Shown here: positions 40,732-50,185 of the stretch, one piece after another
Layout: each line of letters begins with the position of its first letter
Position numbering within the stretch: the stretch's first letter is position 1
NCBI RefSeq assembly: GCF_028282165.1
Contig: NZ_JANQIM010000025.1
Location: forward strand, 1 to 64,000
DNA from: Winogradskyella sp.
GTDB taxonomy: Bacteria; Bacteroidota; Bacteroidia; Flavobacteriales; Flavobacteriaceae
Length of the DNA stretch: 64,000 nt
Reading direction: 5' to 3'
Program-made: the position numbers and the translations under genes
Notes under the pieces: model-generated
Database searches by the model: none
Told to the model about the DNA's origin: nothing
Seen by the model: only the letters and a program-made list of their open reading frames with translations

Positions 40732-40766
40732 AAAGGTCGCTAAGAAGTAAACTTATGCGACCTTTG
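40732..40766 (+). terminator. terminator-like hairpin after the two-gene membrane module
   Basis: AAAGGTCGC ... GCGACCTTT followed by a T-rich stretch. Confidence 0.6.
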
Positions 40767-40797
40767 TGCCTTTTGGAATGATTTTTCATTCTCTGAG

Positions 40798-40882
40798 CGG
40801 AGAAAGAGGGATTCGAACCCCCGGAGGTGTGACCCTCGCCGGTTTTCAAGACCGGTGCATTCGACCACTCTGCCATTTCTCC
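40798..40882 (-). tRNA. tRNA-Ser(TGA)
   Basis: minus strand GGAGAAATGGCAGAGTGGTCGAATGCACCGGTCTTGAAAACCGGCGAGGG...GGTTCGAATCCCTCTTTCTCCG; long variable arm, TGA anticodon. Confidence 0.95.
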
Positions 40883-41091
40883 AATTACTTACCAGCCCAG
40901 TAAACATGCTTTACCGCTCTAGCGGGTGCAAATATAAAACCCTTTTTCATGTTGCCAAAAGGTTTTTTTAGTTTTTTCATTATTAATCTTGTGTAGCAAA
41001 TTTGAAAATAAAATTAGCATCATTAACCTAAGGGTCGTATTTTCGGCATAATATATGTTATCAAACACTTTATTATCACAAATCCATCTTC

Positions 41092-41871
41092 ATGAAACAA
41101 AATATATTACTCCTATTGGTTTTTTTCACTGCCGTTAGTACTGCTCAAAATAAAACGATTGCAGTGGGTGAAAAACTCGTATATTCAGCATCTTATAATA
41201 TGTCGGGGTTAATGACAAACATCGCCCAAGTAAAAATGGAGACCAGCGAGGTAAAAACATCTAAGAGTACTTTAATGCGCTTAAAATGTACAGCAACTAC
41301 ATACAAAAAATGGGATGGCTTTTTTAAGATAAGGGATTTGTACGAAAGCTATGTAAATCCCAAAACACTCACACCCTATTTATATAAGAGAGATATTAGC
41401 GAAGGTGGCTACTACAAATTTATGCAATACAAGTACAATCATAAAGCCAAATTGGTAACAAGCTTAAAACGTAAAAAAAGAAAGGATGGTACTACCTGGG
41501 ATGAGAACAAAAGTGTAAAAATTAATCCATCGACTAAAGATATTGTAAGCACATTGTATTACATTAGAAACTTAGATATACATAAAGCCAATCCTGGCGA
41601 TCAACAAAATTTTACGATACTTTTCGATAATCAAGAAAACACAATAACATTAAGATATATCGGTAAAGAAACTATAGCGACTAAAATTGGAAAAAAGGAA
41701 TGTTACAAACTAGCCCTATCCATTAAAGGAAGTGATGCCTTAAAAGGGAATAATAACAACTTGTTGTGGTTAACAGCTGATGCCAATAAAATTCCAGTAT
41801 ACGCGACGTTTAAAATCGCAGTTGGAAACGGCGAATTAAAGATTGAATCCGCCACTGGATTAAAACATTAA
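41092..41871 (+). CDS. DUF3108-family exported protein
   Basis: 'VGEKLVYSASYNMSGLM...GFFKIRDLYESYVNPKTLTPYLYKRDISEGGYYKFMQYKYNHK'. Confidence 0.7.
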   Translation: MKQNILLLLVFFTAVSTAQNKTIAVGEKLVYSASYNMSGLMTNIAQVKMETSEVKTSKSTLMRLKCTATTYKKWDGFFKIRDLYESYVNPKTLTPYLYKRDISEGGYYKFMQYKYNHKAKLVTSLKRKKRKDGTTWDENKSVKINPSTKDIVSTLYYIRNLDIHKANPGDQQNFTILFDNQENTITLRYIGKETIATKIGKKECYKLALSIKGSDALKGNNNNLLWLTADANKIPVYATFKIAVGNGELKIESATGLKH

Positions 41872-41900
41872 ACGGCAAACAAGATTAAAAGCAAATAGAA

Positions 41901-42239
41901 ATGATAAAAAAACTATTCATTATTTTAGGTTTTGTAACAGCAATTTTAGCGGTCGTTTTAGCCGTTACTCCACTTTCTACCTTAGCCATAGCACCAATTA
42001 TTGTAGCATTTGTTAGCGGAGTATTAGTCTTGTTGGTTTCCAGAAAAGAGAAAACCAAAACAAAAACCATTCAGTATATTTTTCTAATGGTTATAATCGC
42101 CTTGTTTTTAACCATTTATAAAAGTTTCAATCCTACTTCAGAAATTGGTGATACCAAACAGCTAGAGCAACGCGACGAAGAAAATCTTGAAAACTCTATA
42201 AAAACTTTAGAAGGCATTGAAATTGAAGAGGATTTTTAG
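41901..42239 (+). CDS. small membrane protein
   Basis: two or three hydrophobic segments; 112 aa. Confidence 0.55.
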   Translation: MIKKLFIILGFVTAILAVVLAVTPLSTLAIAPIIVAFVSGVLVLLVSRKEKTKTKTIQYIFLMVIIALFLTIYKSFNPTSEIGDTKQLEQRDEENLENSIKTLEGIEIEEDF

Positions 42240-42307
42240 AATTTCTATAGCAACGTGAGAAAATATATCGCTCTTTTAACTTATTTTTGACCAAATCAAT
42301 TAGTTAC

Positions 42308-43339
42308 ATGAAATTTTTAGTTGCCTCAGCTCTTGTTCTTGTCGGTTCTTGCTCTACCCTTAGGCATAGTGAAAGAATAGATAATTTAAAAGAAAGTATA
42401 TCCTACGAGGATAAAAGTACTGTAGAACAGTATTTAAGCACTATCAATGCCGATCAATTAAAAACTTATGTAGAAGAAGTATCTTCTGATAAATATGAAG
42501 GACGGATGACAGGAGAAGAAGGCCATAACCAGGTTTGTGATTATATTAGAAATTATTACAAATCTTTAAATATTAAGGCTCCAGAATCCCATCCCGATTA
42601 TTATCAAAAAGTCCCTAAAGAAGCCTTACCAGAAGACATAAACGACTCCCAAAACGTCATTGCCTATATTGAAGGATCAGAATTTCCGGATGAATATATT
42701 TACATCACAGCACATTCTGATCATGAAGGCACAGTTGACGGCGAGATCTATTCTGGAGCTGATGATAACGGTTCGGGCACCGCTGCTGTGTTTGAAATGG
42801 CAGAAGCCTTTAAGATGGCATCAAACGATGGAAATGGTCCTAAGCGAAGCCTTGTATTTCTTCATGTAACAGCCGAAGAAGTAGGCTTACATGGCTCACG
42901 CTATTACACCAACAACCCTATTTTTCCTATAGAAAATACCATTAGCACCTTAAATATAGATATGATAGGTCGTGTAGATGAAAGACATCAAGACAATGAA
43001 AACTACATTTATGTTATAGGGGCAGACCGCATTAGTACTGAGCTCCATTTTATTATACAAGAAGCCAATTCAAAGTTTATAAACTTAAATTTAGATTATA
43101 AGTACAATGAAGATAGCGATCCAAACCGCTATTTCTATAGGTCAGATCATTATAATTTCGCAGTAAAGGATATACCTGTGGTTTTCTTTTTTAATGGTGA
43201 ACACGAAGATTATACAAAACCTACCGATACCGCAGACAAAATAAATTATCAACTTTTGGAAAAACGAACCAAGCTCATCTTTGCTACGACTTGGTACTTA
43301 GCAAATTCGCCAGTTCAATTGAAACGGGAAATCATCTAG
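42308..43339 (+). CDS. M28-family metallopeptidase, lipoprotein
   Basis: 'YITAHSDHEG...YSGADDNGSGTAAVFEMAEAF...HVTAEEVGLHGSRYY'; start at MKFLVASALVLVGSCS. Confidence 0.88.
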   Translation: MKFLVASALVLVGSCSTLRHSERIDNLKESISYEDKSTVEQYLSTINADQLKTYVEEVSSDKYEGRMTGEEGHNQVCDYIRNYYKSLNIKAPESHPDYYQKVPKEALPEDINDSQNVIAYIEGSEFPDEYIYITAHSDHEGTVDGEIYSGADDNGSGTAAVFEMAEAFKMASNDGNGPKRSLVFLHVTAEEVGLHGSRYYTNNPIFPIENTISTLNIDMIGRVDERHQDNENYIYVIGADRISTELHFIIQEANSKFINLNLDYKYNEDSDPNRYFYRSDHYNFAVKDIPVVFFFNGEHEDYTKPTDTADKINYQLLEKRTKLIFATTWYLANSPVQLKREII

Positions 43340-43420
43340 CGTTAAAGTTTGTTAAAAGCAAAACGGTCTAAACGTCTTGATATTTCGATTTTTGTATTTT
43401 TAAATTTCAATCTCCTTACA

Positions 43421-45013
43421 ATGAAAAAGAAACTATTACTTCTTAGTATCTATATTGTCTTTGTTAATTGTGGTACCTCGTCAAAAGGCAATAATACTGC
43501 AATACAGACTAATGAAGCCAAAACAGTAGACCCTACAGAATATGGCGCCACGATTACTTCAGACGAATTAAAAGAACTACTTTATACGTATGCCTCAGAT
43601 GAATTCGAAGGAAGAGATACAGGCGAAAAGGGACAAAAGTTGGCTGTTCAGTATCTAAAGGACCTATACAAATCTATAGATATTGCAACACCACTAGGCA
43701 ATGATGACTACTTTCAAGAAGTGCCCTTAGAAAAACAAAGTGTTACCGAGGCTAAAATTTCAGTCAATGGAACTGATTTTAAGAGTTTTGAAGATCATAT
43801 CGTTTTAAATGCTTCTGGCAAAGTAGATATTTCGGAAGACGAAATTGTCTATGTAGGTTATGGCATTGATGCCGACAATTATTCAGATTATAAAAATATA
43901 GACGTTAAGGGCAAAATAGTTTTGGCCAAAGACGGAGAACCAAAAGATGCAAACGGTAATTATGTAACTTCAGGAAATACTGAAAATACAAAGTGGTCCT
44001 ACGGACGCCAATCACTCTCTAGTAAAAGGGATGCAGCAAAAGAAAATGGTGCCAAAGGACTTATTTATATGGATAGTTATTTATTCTCCAGATATGCACC
44101 ATATTTACAAAGGCAAGCCATGTTTAATGCTTTGGGTCGCCTCTCCCTAAAAAGTAATCAACCAGAAATGATGATGCTTATGGTCAACGAAAATCTAGGT
44201 AAAGCGCTACATAACTCAATCTTAGAAGATGAAATACCTAAAACTGTAAACACAAATATTAACTTATCCATAGAAAATAAATCGGAAACCATATCTTCAG
44301 AAAATGTAGTAGCTTATATTAAAGGTTCGGAAAAACCTAATGAGATTGTTGTTATTTCTGCCCACTTGGATCACGAAGGTGTTAAGGATGGTGAAATATA
44401 CAATGGCGCCGATGATGATGGTTCTGGTACAGTGGCAATCGTTGAAATTGCTGAGGCCTTTAAAATGGCAGAAAAAGATGACAATGGTCCAAAACGCTCT
44501 ATACTATTTCTGCATGTTACTGGCGAAGAAAAAGGACTTTTGGGTTCTAAGTATTACACAGATTACGACCCCATTTTTCCGTTAGAAAATACAGTTGCAA
44601 ATTTAAATATTGATATGATAGGTAGAACAGACCCTAAGCGTGAAGAAGGTGACAGAAATTATGTCTATCTCATCGGCAGTGATAAATTGAGTACAGAATT
44701 ACATGCTATTTCAGAAGACGTCAATACTAAATATTGTAATGTTGAATTAGATTATAAATATAATGACGAAAATGACCCCAATCGTTTTTATTACCGATCC
44801 GACCACTACAACTTTGCAAAAAATAATATTCCCGTAATCTTCTATTTTAATGGTACCCATGACGATTATCACAAGCCAACTGACACAGCGGACAGAATTG
44901 AATATGACTTATTGCAGAATAGAGCACGTTTGGTCTTCCACACGGCATGGGAATTGGCAAATAGAAAAGAGCGTATAATAGTAGATAAGCCTTTAGAAAG
45001 CACTAAACCATAG
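43421..45013 (+). CDS. M28-family metallopeptidase with PA-like insert, lipoprotein
   Basis: 'VISAHLDHEGVKDGEIYNGADDDGSGTVAIVEIAEAF...TGEEKGLLGSKYYT'; start at MKKKLLLLSIYIVFVNCG. Confidence 0.88.
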   Translation: MKKKLLLLSIYIVFVNCGTSSKGNNTAIQTNEAKTVDPTEYGATITSDELKELLYTYASDEFEGRDTGEKGQKLAVQYLKDLYKSIDIATPLGNDDYFQEVPLEKQSVTEAKISVNGTDFKSFEDHIVLNASGKVDISEDEIVYVGYGIDADNYSDYKNIDVKGKIVLAKDGEPKDANGNYVTSGNTENTKWSYGRQSLSSKRDAAKENGAKGLIYMDSYLFSRYAPYLQRQAMFNALGRLSLKSNQPEMMMLMVNENLGKALHNSILEDEIPKTVNTNINLSIENKSETISSENVVAYIKGSEKPNEIVVISAHLDHEGVKDGEIYNGADDDGSGTVAIVEIAEAFKMAEKDDNGPKRSILFLHVTGEEKGLLGSKYYTDYDPIFPLENTVANLNIDMIGRTDPKREEGDRNYVYLIGSDKLSTELHAISEDVNTKYCNVELDYKYNDENDPNRFYYRSDHYNFAKNNIPVIFYFNGTHDDYHKPTDTADRIEYDLLQNRARLVFHTAWELANRKERIIVDKPLESTKP

Positions 45014-45088
45014 GATACAAATCAAATAAGTAAAAAAAGGTTTTGCAGAAAAACGTAAATCATTTACATTTGCAAACCTAATTAAAAT

Positions 45089-45164
45089 GGTGGTTGTAGC
45101 TCAGTTGGTTAGAGCGCCTGATTGTGGTTCAGGAGGTCGTCGGTTCGAGACCGATCTTCCACCC
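45089..45164 (+). tRNA. tRNA-His(GTG)
   Basis: GGTGGTTGTAGCTCAGTTGGTTAGAGCGCCTGATTGTGGTTCAGGAGGTCGTCGGTTCGAGACCGATCTTCCACC; GTG anticodon, extra 5' G. Confidence 0.9.
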
Positions 45165-45172
45165 GAAAAGAC

Positions 45173-45202
45173 CAAGCCTTTCAGAAATGAAGGGCTTTTT
45201 TT
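45173..45202 (+). terminator. Rho-independent terminator after tRNA-His
   Basis: AAGCCTTTC-AGAAAT-GAAGGGCTTTTTTTG. Confidence 0.8.
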
Positions 45203-45208
45203 GTATCC

Positions 45209-45931
45209 CTATATCAAATCTAAAAGAGAGTCTACCGCAGGATAACGCTCAACCGTAAAACCTTCACCATATTCTGTTCCGATAAGGCGGCCTAGATTTC
45301 TGGCTCTATACGTAATACTATCCGTAAAATTCTTACTTGAAATCGGAGTCTCCGGTTCATTACTAGTCGGATCAAAAAATTGAGTCTTATAAGCAAGTAC
45401 AGCTTCCATTTTTTTGTCCATAAATCCAGTAACATCAACAACAATATCTGGTTCAAGATCTTTCCATTGAATATAGTGATACACGGCTTTTGGTCGCCAA
45501 GGCAATTGCCAATCATCTTCATCTTCGTGCTTTGTGTCTATCTTTCGCAAACCGCTTAAAAAACAAGCATCCCTAACCAATTGACTTGCTCTTCCATGGT
45601 CTATATGGCGATCTTCTATGGCATTGCATATTACAATTTCGGGCTTATACTTTCGTATTTCTTTAATAAGTTCGATCTGATGCTGTTTATCATTGCTAAA
45701 AAACCCATCGGCAAATTCCATATTCGTACGCATAGTAATATTTAAAATTCTGGCAGATTCAGTAGATTCAGCATCACGTGTTTCTGCTGTACCACGGGTT
45801 CCGAGTTCACCTCTTGTCAAATCTATGATCCCTACTTTTTTGCCATTAGCGGTTTCTTTGGCTAGTGTTGCTCCACAACCTAATTCTACATCATCTGGAT
45901 GTGCTCCAATGGCTAAAATGTCTAATTTCAT
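45209..45931 (-). CDS. bshB1: bacillithiol biosynthesis deacetylase BshB1 (PIG-L family)
   Basis: 'MKLDILAIGAHPDDVELGCGATLAK', 'GIIDLTRGELGTRGTAETRDAES', 'EDRHIDHGRAS'; start moved from the longer ORF. Confidence 0.9.
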   Translation of the reverse strand: MKLDILAIGAHPDDVELGCGATLAKETANGKKVGIIDLTRGELGTRGTAETRDAESTESARILNITMRTNMEFADGFFSNDKQHQIELIKEIRKYKPEIVICNAIEDRHIDHGRASQLVRDACFLSGLRKIDTKHEDEDDWQLPWRPKAVYHYIQWKDLEPDIVVDVTGFMDKKMEAVLAYKTQFFDPTSNEPETPISSKNFTDSITYRARNLGRLIGTEYGEGFTVERYPAVDSLLDLI

Positions 45932-46151
45932 ACGATTTTTTATTTTCTCTGTTGTCAAAAATATTAAAAAGGATATAGAATTCCGTTTTCTTTTTATCAC
46001 GCAAACGGTTTCGTTTAAATTCTCTCCATATTTCTTCTTAAATGCATCCCTAAAATTGAATAATTCGCAATTCCGAAAAAGCATGACATTCATCATAATT
46101 ATTGCACTGTTCTACAAGTAATTTTACCCTGTAATTCTTAGTCGATATCAT

Positions 46152-47990
46152 ATGAATTTAATGCTGGCCATCTTAATCATTACCATAATCCTTTTTATTT
46201 GGGGGAAATTTACGCCAGATATTGTTGCTTTACTCTCTATGTTAAGCTTATTTCTTTTCGGGATACTCGATTTAACGGAAACCCTGAGCGGCTTTAGCAA
46301 CCCAACGGTAATTATGATTGCCGCTTTATTCATTATAGGTGAAGGTTTATCTCAAACAGGATGGACAGCTTTAGCTGGACAAAAATTCATAAAAATGGCA
46401 GGTAAAAGTACTACTAAGCTTTTACTGATTACTACCTTAGGTTCAGGATTGCTCTCTAGTGTTGTAAGCAATACAGGTACAGTAGCAACATTGATGCCTG
46501 TGACCATATCTTCAGCCTGGAGTATAGGAACATTACCCTCTAAGCTCTTAATGCCTGTAGCCTTCGGATCTAATACAGGTGGTTTATTAACATTAACGGG
46601 AACACCTCCTAATATTATTGTTAACAACACGATGTTAGAAAGTGGCATAGAAGGCTTTTCTTTCTTCGAATTCGCATTAATAGGATTGCCCTTGTTACTT
46701 ATTGCACTCATCTATTTTAGATATATAGGATACAGATTATTACCGAGCAACAAGACCAATAATAAACCTGTGGATATAAGCACTACACTGCATAAATGGA
46801 TTGAAGCTTATAAAGTAGATGATGACTATTATCGACTTAGAGTACGTTCGGTATCTCCCTTACTAGGAACTACACTCGGTCAATGGCATTTTGAAGACAA
46901 TCACCATGTTTCTATTTTAAGAATAAAACGACGTCATCCAAATCGCTTAAGAGGCAACGACCCTTTCATTGAATTTCCATCCAATGATACAGAATTTAAG
47001 TATCATGATATTATAACAGTTAAAGGTGATACCAAAGCCATAAACGCCTTAATGATTAGATTTAGATTAGGTCTTTTACCATTAGAACCTATTGCAGACG
47101 AGCTAAGAAACAACCTTATAAATCAGGAGGTTGGAATGACAGAAATTATAGTTACACCAAAATCGACTTTAGTGGGAAGAAAAGTAAGAATTGGTCGTTT
47201 CTTTAAACGCTTTGGTGTACAACTTATGGCTGCCTCCAGAAATAACAAAGCATTTACCGATCGTGAAATAGTAGTTAAAGCTGGCGATGCTTTCTTAATC
47301 CGAGGTATTTGGAGTGATATAGAACAATTAAAATCACACCACGAAAATCTGGTCATTATAGGAAGCCCAGAAGGGATGGCAAAAACAGTCACCAATTTGA
47401 CACATAAATCCTACATCGCACTTTTTGCACTTGTATTGATGATAGTGCTATTAGTAATGAATGTTGTTCCAGGTGCCATAGCTGCATTAATATCAGCAGG
47501 TATTATTTTAATTACAGGCTGCGTGCCTATTACTAAAGCCTATAAGGGCATTAGTTGGATAAGCGTTGTCATGATTGCTGCCATGATACCAATGGGACTC
47601 GCATTACAAAAAACAGGTACTGCTGAGCTCATTGCTAATGGCTTAGTGGAGACTTTGGGAACTTTACATCCTATAGTTTTATTGGGAGGTGTATTCCTTT
47701 TAACGACAACATTTAGCCAAGTCATTAACAATTCTGCTACAGCTGTATTAATGGCACCAATTGTTATTATAGCCGCAAATACCTTGAGCTTATCTGCCGC
47801 GCCTTTTATGATTGCTGTGGCAATAAGTGCCTCTACTGCTTTCTTAACCCCCGTAGGTACAACAACCAATGCTATGGTGATGACAGGTGGAGGCTATAAG
47901 TTTAAAGATTACGTAAAAGTAGGAGCACCATTACTTCTACTATTCTTAATAACAACATTAACATTAGTGCCATTGATTTGGCCATTTTAA
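46152..47990 (+). CDS. SLC13-family permease with TrkA-C (RCK_C) domains
   Basis: 12 or so TM segments; 'GSNTGGLLTLTGTPPNIIVNNTM'; central soluble TrkA-C-like repeats. Confidence 0.88.
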   Translation: MNLMLAILIITIILFIWGKFTPDIVALLSMLSLFLFGILDLTETLSGFSNPTVIMIAALFIIGEGLSQTGWTALAGQKFIKMAGKSTTKLLLITTLGSGLLSSVVSNTGTVATLMPVTISSAWSIGTLPSKLLMPVAFGSNTGGLLTLTGTPPNIIVNNTMLESGIEGFSFFEFALIGLPLLLIALIYFRYIGYRLLPSNKTNNKPVDISTTLHKWIEAYKVDDDYYRLRVRSVSPLLGTTLGQWHFEDNHHVSILRIKRRHPNRLRGNDPFIEFPSNDTEFKYHDIITVKGDTKAINALMIRFRLGLLPLEPIADELRNNLINQEVGMTEIIVTPKSTLVGRKVRIGRFFKRFGVQLMAASRNNKAFTDREIVVKAGDAFLIRGIWSDIEQLKSHHENLVIIGSPEGMAKTVTNLTHKSYIALFALVLMIVLLVMNVVPGAIAALISAGIILITGCVPITKAYKGISWISVVMIAAMIPMGLALQKTGTAELIANGLVETLGTLHPIVLLGGVFLLTTTFSQVINNSATAVLMAPIVIIAANTLSLSAAPFMIAVAISASTAFLTPVGTTTNAMVMTGGGYKFKDYVKVGAPLLLLFLITTLTLVPLIWPF

Positions 47991-48049
47991 GTGGAGTAAA
48001 TAAAAAAGTAAATAGATAAAAAAGATAACAGAACATTAAACAAACAGTT

Positions 48050-49945
48050 ATGGAAACATTAGAATTAAAAAAAGATACTTTACCTGTTGGTAACATTTCA
48101 GAATTACGAGAGTTAATTGATGTTGCACCAAGTATTACTGTGGCGAGGAACGTTGATGAACTTGTAGATCTTGCCGTTGGTGATGAGCTAAACAAAACTA
48201 AAGAAGTTCGCTTTGATTTGCCAGATGGAAGCAGTTATCACGAAGTGGACGTCATGCGAACTAAAAATGGTATAGCTGCAAATTATAAAGAGGTTTATAT
48301 GCGTAGACGCGATCCAGATTGTATGGTAATAGCTGATGACCGGCCTACGGATAAACCTACATTCAAGGATAGATTTGGAACCAATTTTGATGCCCTAAGA
48401 GAAGAAACATTCGAATGGTTAAAGAAACAAGACTTGGCCATGTTTTACTTTAATGCTGGTCAACCAGGTATGGGCTATAATGCCGTAGCGGTTATCCCAG
48501 CTAATTGCGGTTTCTTTGGACTGGGCTTAGCGCTCTTACAAGGAATTTTAGATTATACGGACTTGCCTGAGGATTTCTCACCAGAGGCTGTTATTTATGT
48601 GGCACCTCCATTTAGACATACGCATTTTGAGGGAAAACAAGTTGTTGTACACAACAGAATACCCGGTAAATATGAAATGTTCTCCTATAATCTTTATCCA
48701 GGACCAAGTGCAAAAAAAGGAGTCTATGGTATGTTAATTGGTAAAGGTGAAGATGAAGGTTGGGTAACTGCACACTGCTCTGCCGTAAGAGTAACCACAC
48801 CTTATGATAACGTCATAACAGTTATGCACGAGGGTGCTAGTGGTGGAGGAAAAAGTGAGATGCTACAGCAGCCACATAGGCTTGATAATGGTAGAATCTT
48901 GCTTGGAAAGAATATTTTTACTAACGAAGAATTCGCCTTAGAGCTTCCTAGAACCTGCGATTTGAATCCTGTGACAGATGATATGGCCTTATGTCACCCT
49001 AACCTACAACAGGATGCTAAAAAACTTTGGCTCGAAGATGCTGAAGATGCTTGGTTTGTTAGAGTAGATCACATAAAAAAATACGGAACGGATATAACAC
49101 TTGAGAAAATTACAGCTCAATCTGAGCAGCCGCTTTTATTTTTAAATATTGAAGCTGTACCAGGTGGAAGAGCGATGATTTGGGATCATGTTGAGGATGA
49201 ACCAGGAGTACCGTGCCCAAACCCAAGAGTGATTTTACCAAGGGACGCCATGCCAGGAGTGTATTCAGGACCAGTAAGAGTAGATATTAGAAGTATCGGA
49301 TTAAGAACTCCACCTTGTAGTAAGGAAGAGCCCAATTATGGTATCGTTGGATTAATGCATGTTTTACCACCAGCTCTAGCTTGGCTCTGGCGTTTAGTAG
49401 CACCAAGAGGACATGCCAATCCTAGTATTATTCAAACCGAAGGCATTAGTAGTGAAGGCGTTGGAAGCTATTGGCCATTCGCTACCGGTAAGAAAGTAAA
49501 ACAAGCAAATTTACTCCTAGAGCAAATAATTAGAACCCCAGGTGTAAAATATATTCTAACACCAAACCAACATATTGGTGCTTGGAAAACTAGTTTCATG
49601 CCACAATGGATAAGTAGAGAATTTTTGGCTAGACGTGGAAATGCTGATTTTAACGAGGAACAAATAAGCCCATCGAGATGTAGTCTTTTAGGTTATAGTT
49701 TAAATTCAATGAAAGTAGAAGGAGTAAGAGTTTCTAGAAGATTCCTAAAGGTCGAAAGACAAGAAGAAGTTGGAACTGAAGCTTATGATCAAGGTGCTGA
49801 AATGTTGTATGATTTCTTCGTGAAAACTTTAGCTCAGTTTCAAGATGAAAATCTACATCCATTGGGTCAAAAAATTATTGAATGCTGTTTGAACCGTGGT
49901 ACGGTAGAAGATTACGAAAGAATTTTTAATGAATATGTAAAATAA
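48050..49945 (+). CDS. DUF4914-like protein with PEPCK/HprK-like P-loop
   Basis: 'VMHEGASGGGKSEMLQQPHR' P-loop; 'FYFNAGQPGMGYNAVAVIPANCGFFGLG'; 631 aa. Confidence 0.7.
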   Translation: METLELKKDTLPVGNISELRELIDVAPSITVARNVDELVDLAVGDELNKTKEVRFDLPDGSSYHEVDVMRTKNGIAANYKEVYMRRRDPDCMVIADDRPTDKPTFKDRFGTNFDALREETFEWLKKQDLAMFYFNAGQPGMGYNAVAVIPANCGFFGLGLALLQGILDYTDLPEDFSPEAVIYVAPPFRHTHFEGKQVVVHNRIPGKYEMFSYNLYPGPSAKKGVYGMLIGKGEDEGWVTAHCSAVRVTTPYDNVITVMHEGASGGGKSEMLQQPHRLDNGRILLGKNIFTNEEFALELPRTCDLNPVTDDMALCHPNLQQDAKKLWLEDAEDAWFVRVDHIKKYGTDITLEKITAQSEQPLLFLNIEAVPGGRAMIWDHVEDEPGVPCPNPRVILPRDAMPGVYSGPVRVDIRSIGLRTPPCSKEEPNYGIVGLMHVLPPALAWLWRLVAPRGHANPSIIQTEGISSEGVGSYWPFATGKKVKQANLLLEQIIRTPGVKYILTPNQHIGAWKTSFMPQWISREFLARRGNADFNEEQISPSRCSLLGYSLNSMKVEGVRVSRRFLKVERQEEVGTEAYDQGAEMLYDFFVKTLAQFQDENLHPLGQKIIECCLNRGTVEDYERIFNEYVK

Positions 49946-49994
49946 TTTAAAAGTCATTAATATTCAATCTGTTATATAAAAGTGAGGATAAATA

Positions 49995-50038
49995 ATGTCG
50001 AATAAGGATTTTTGGATGCATTAATCCTTATTTGACAT
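49995..50038. other. strong intergenic hairpin between the DUF4914-like gene and pckA
   Basis: ATGTCGAATAAGGATT-12 nt-AATCCTTATTTGACAT; 16-bp stem including one G.U. Confidence 0.75.
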
Positions 50039-50185
50039 GGCTTTCATAGTTCTTAAAACTCAAAAAACAAGCATGATAAATATCATAGATTTTTGGTCTT
50101 AAACGAAGTAACTTTATGCATTCATAAATATTATTTATGATACTCATAAATCTTTCTTTCGCAAAAAAATCACAAACATATAATC

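Noticed and set aside
40670-40732. 20-aa ORF MNPQSDYILEDNSDFKKRKN after the membrane module
   Set aside because: Too short, no domain or start evidence, and it runs into the terminator hairpin.
40798-40882. Island integrated into the tRNA-Ser 3' end
   Set aside because: I could not find a second copy of the tRNA 3' segment (GGAGAAAGAGGGATTCGAA) on the left side, so integration at this tRNA is not supported.
46352-47869. Several minus-strand ORFs over the SLC13 permease
   Set aside because: Antisense shadow ORFs of a well-supported gene.
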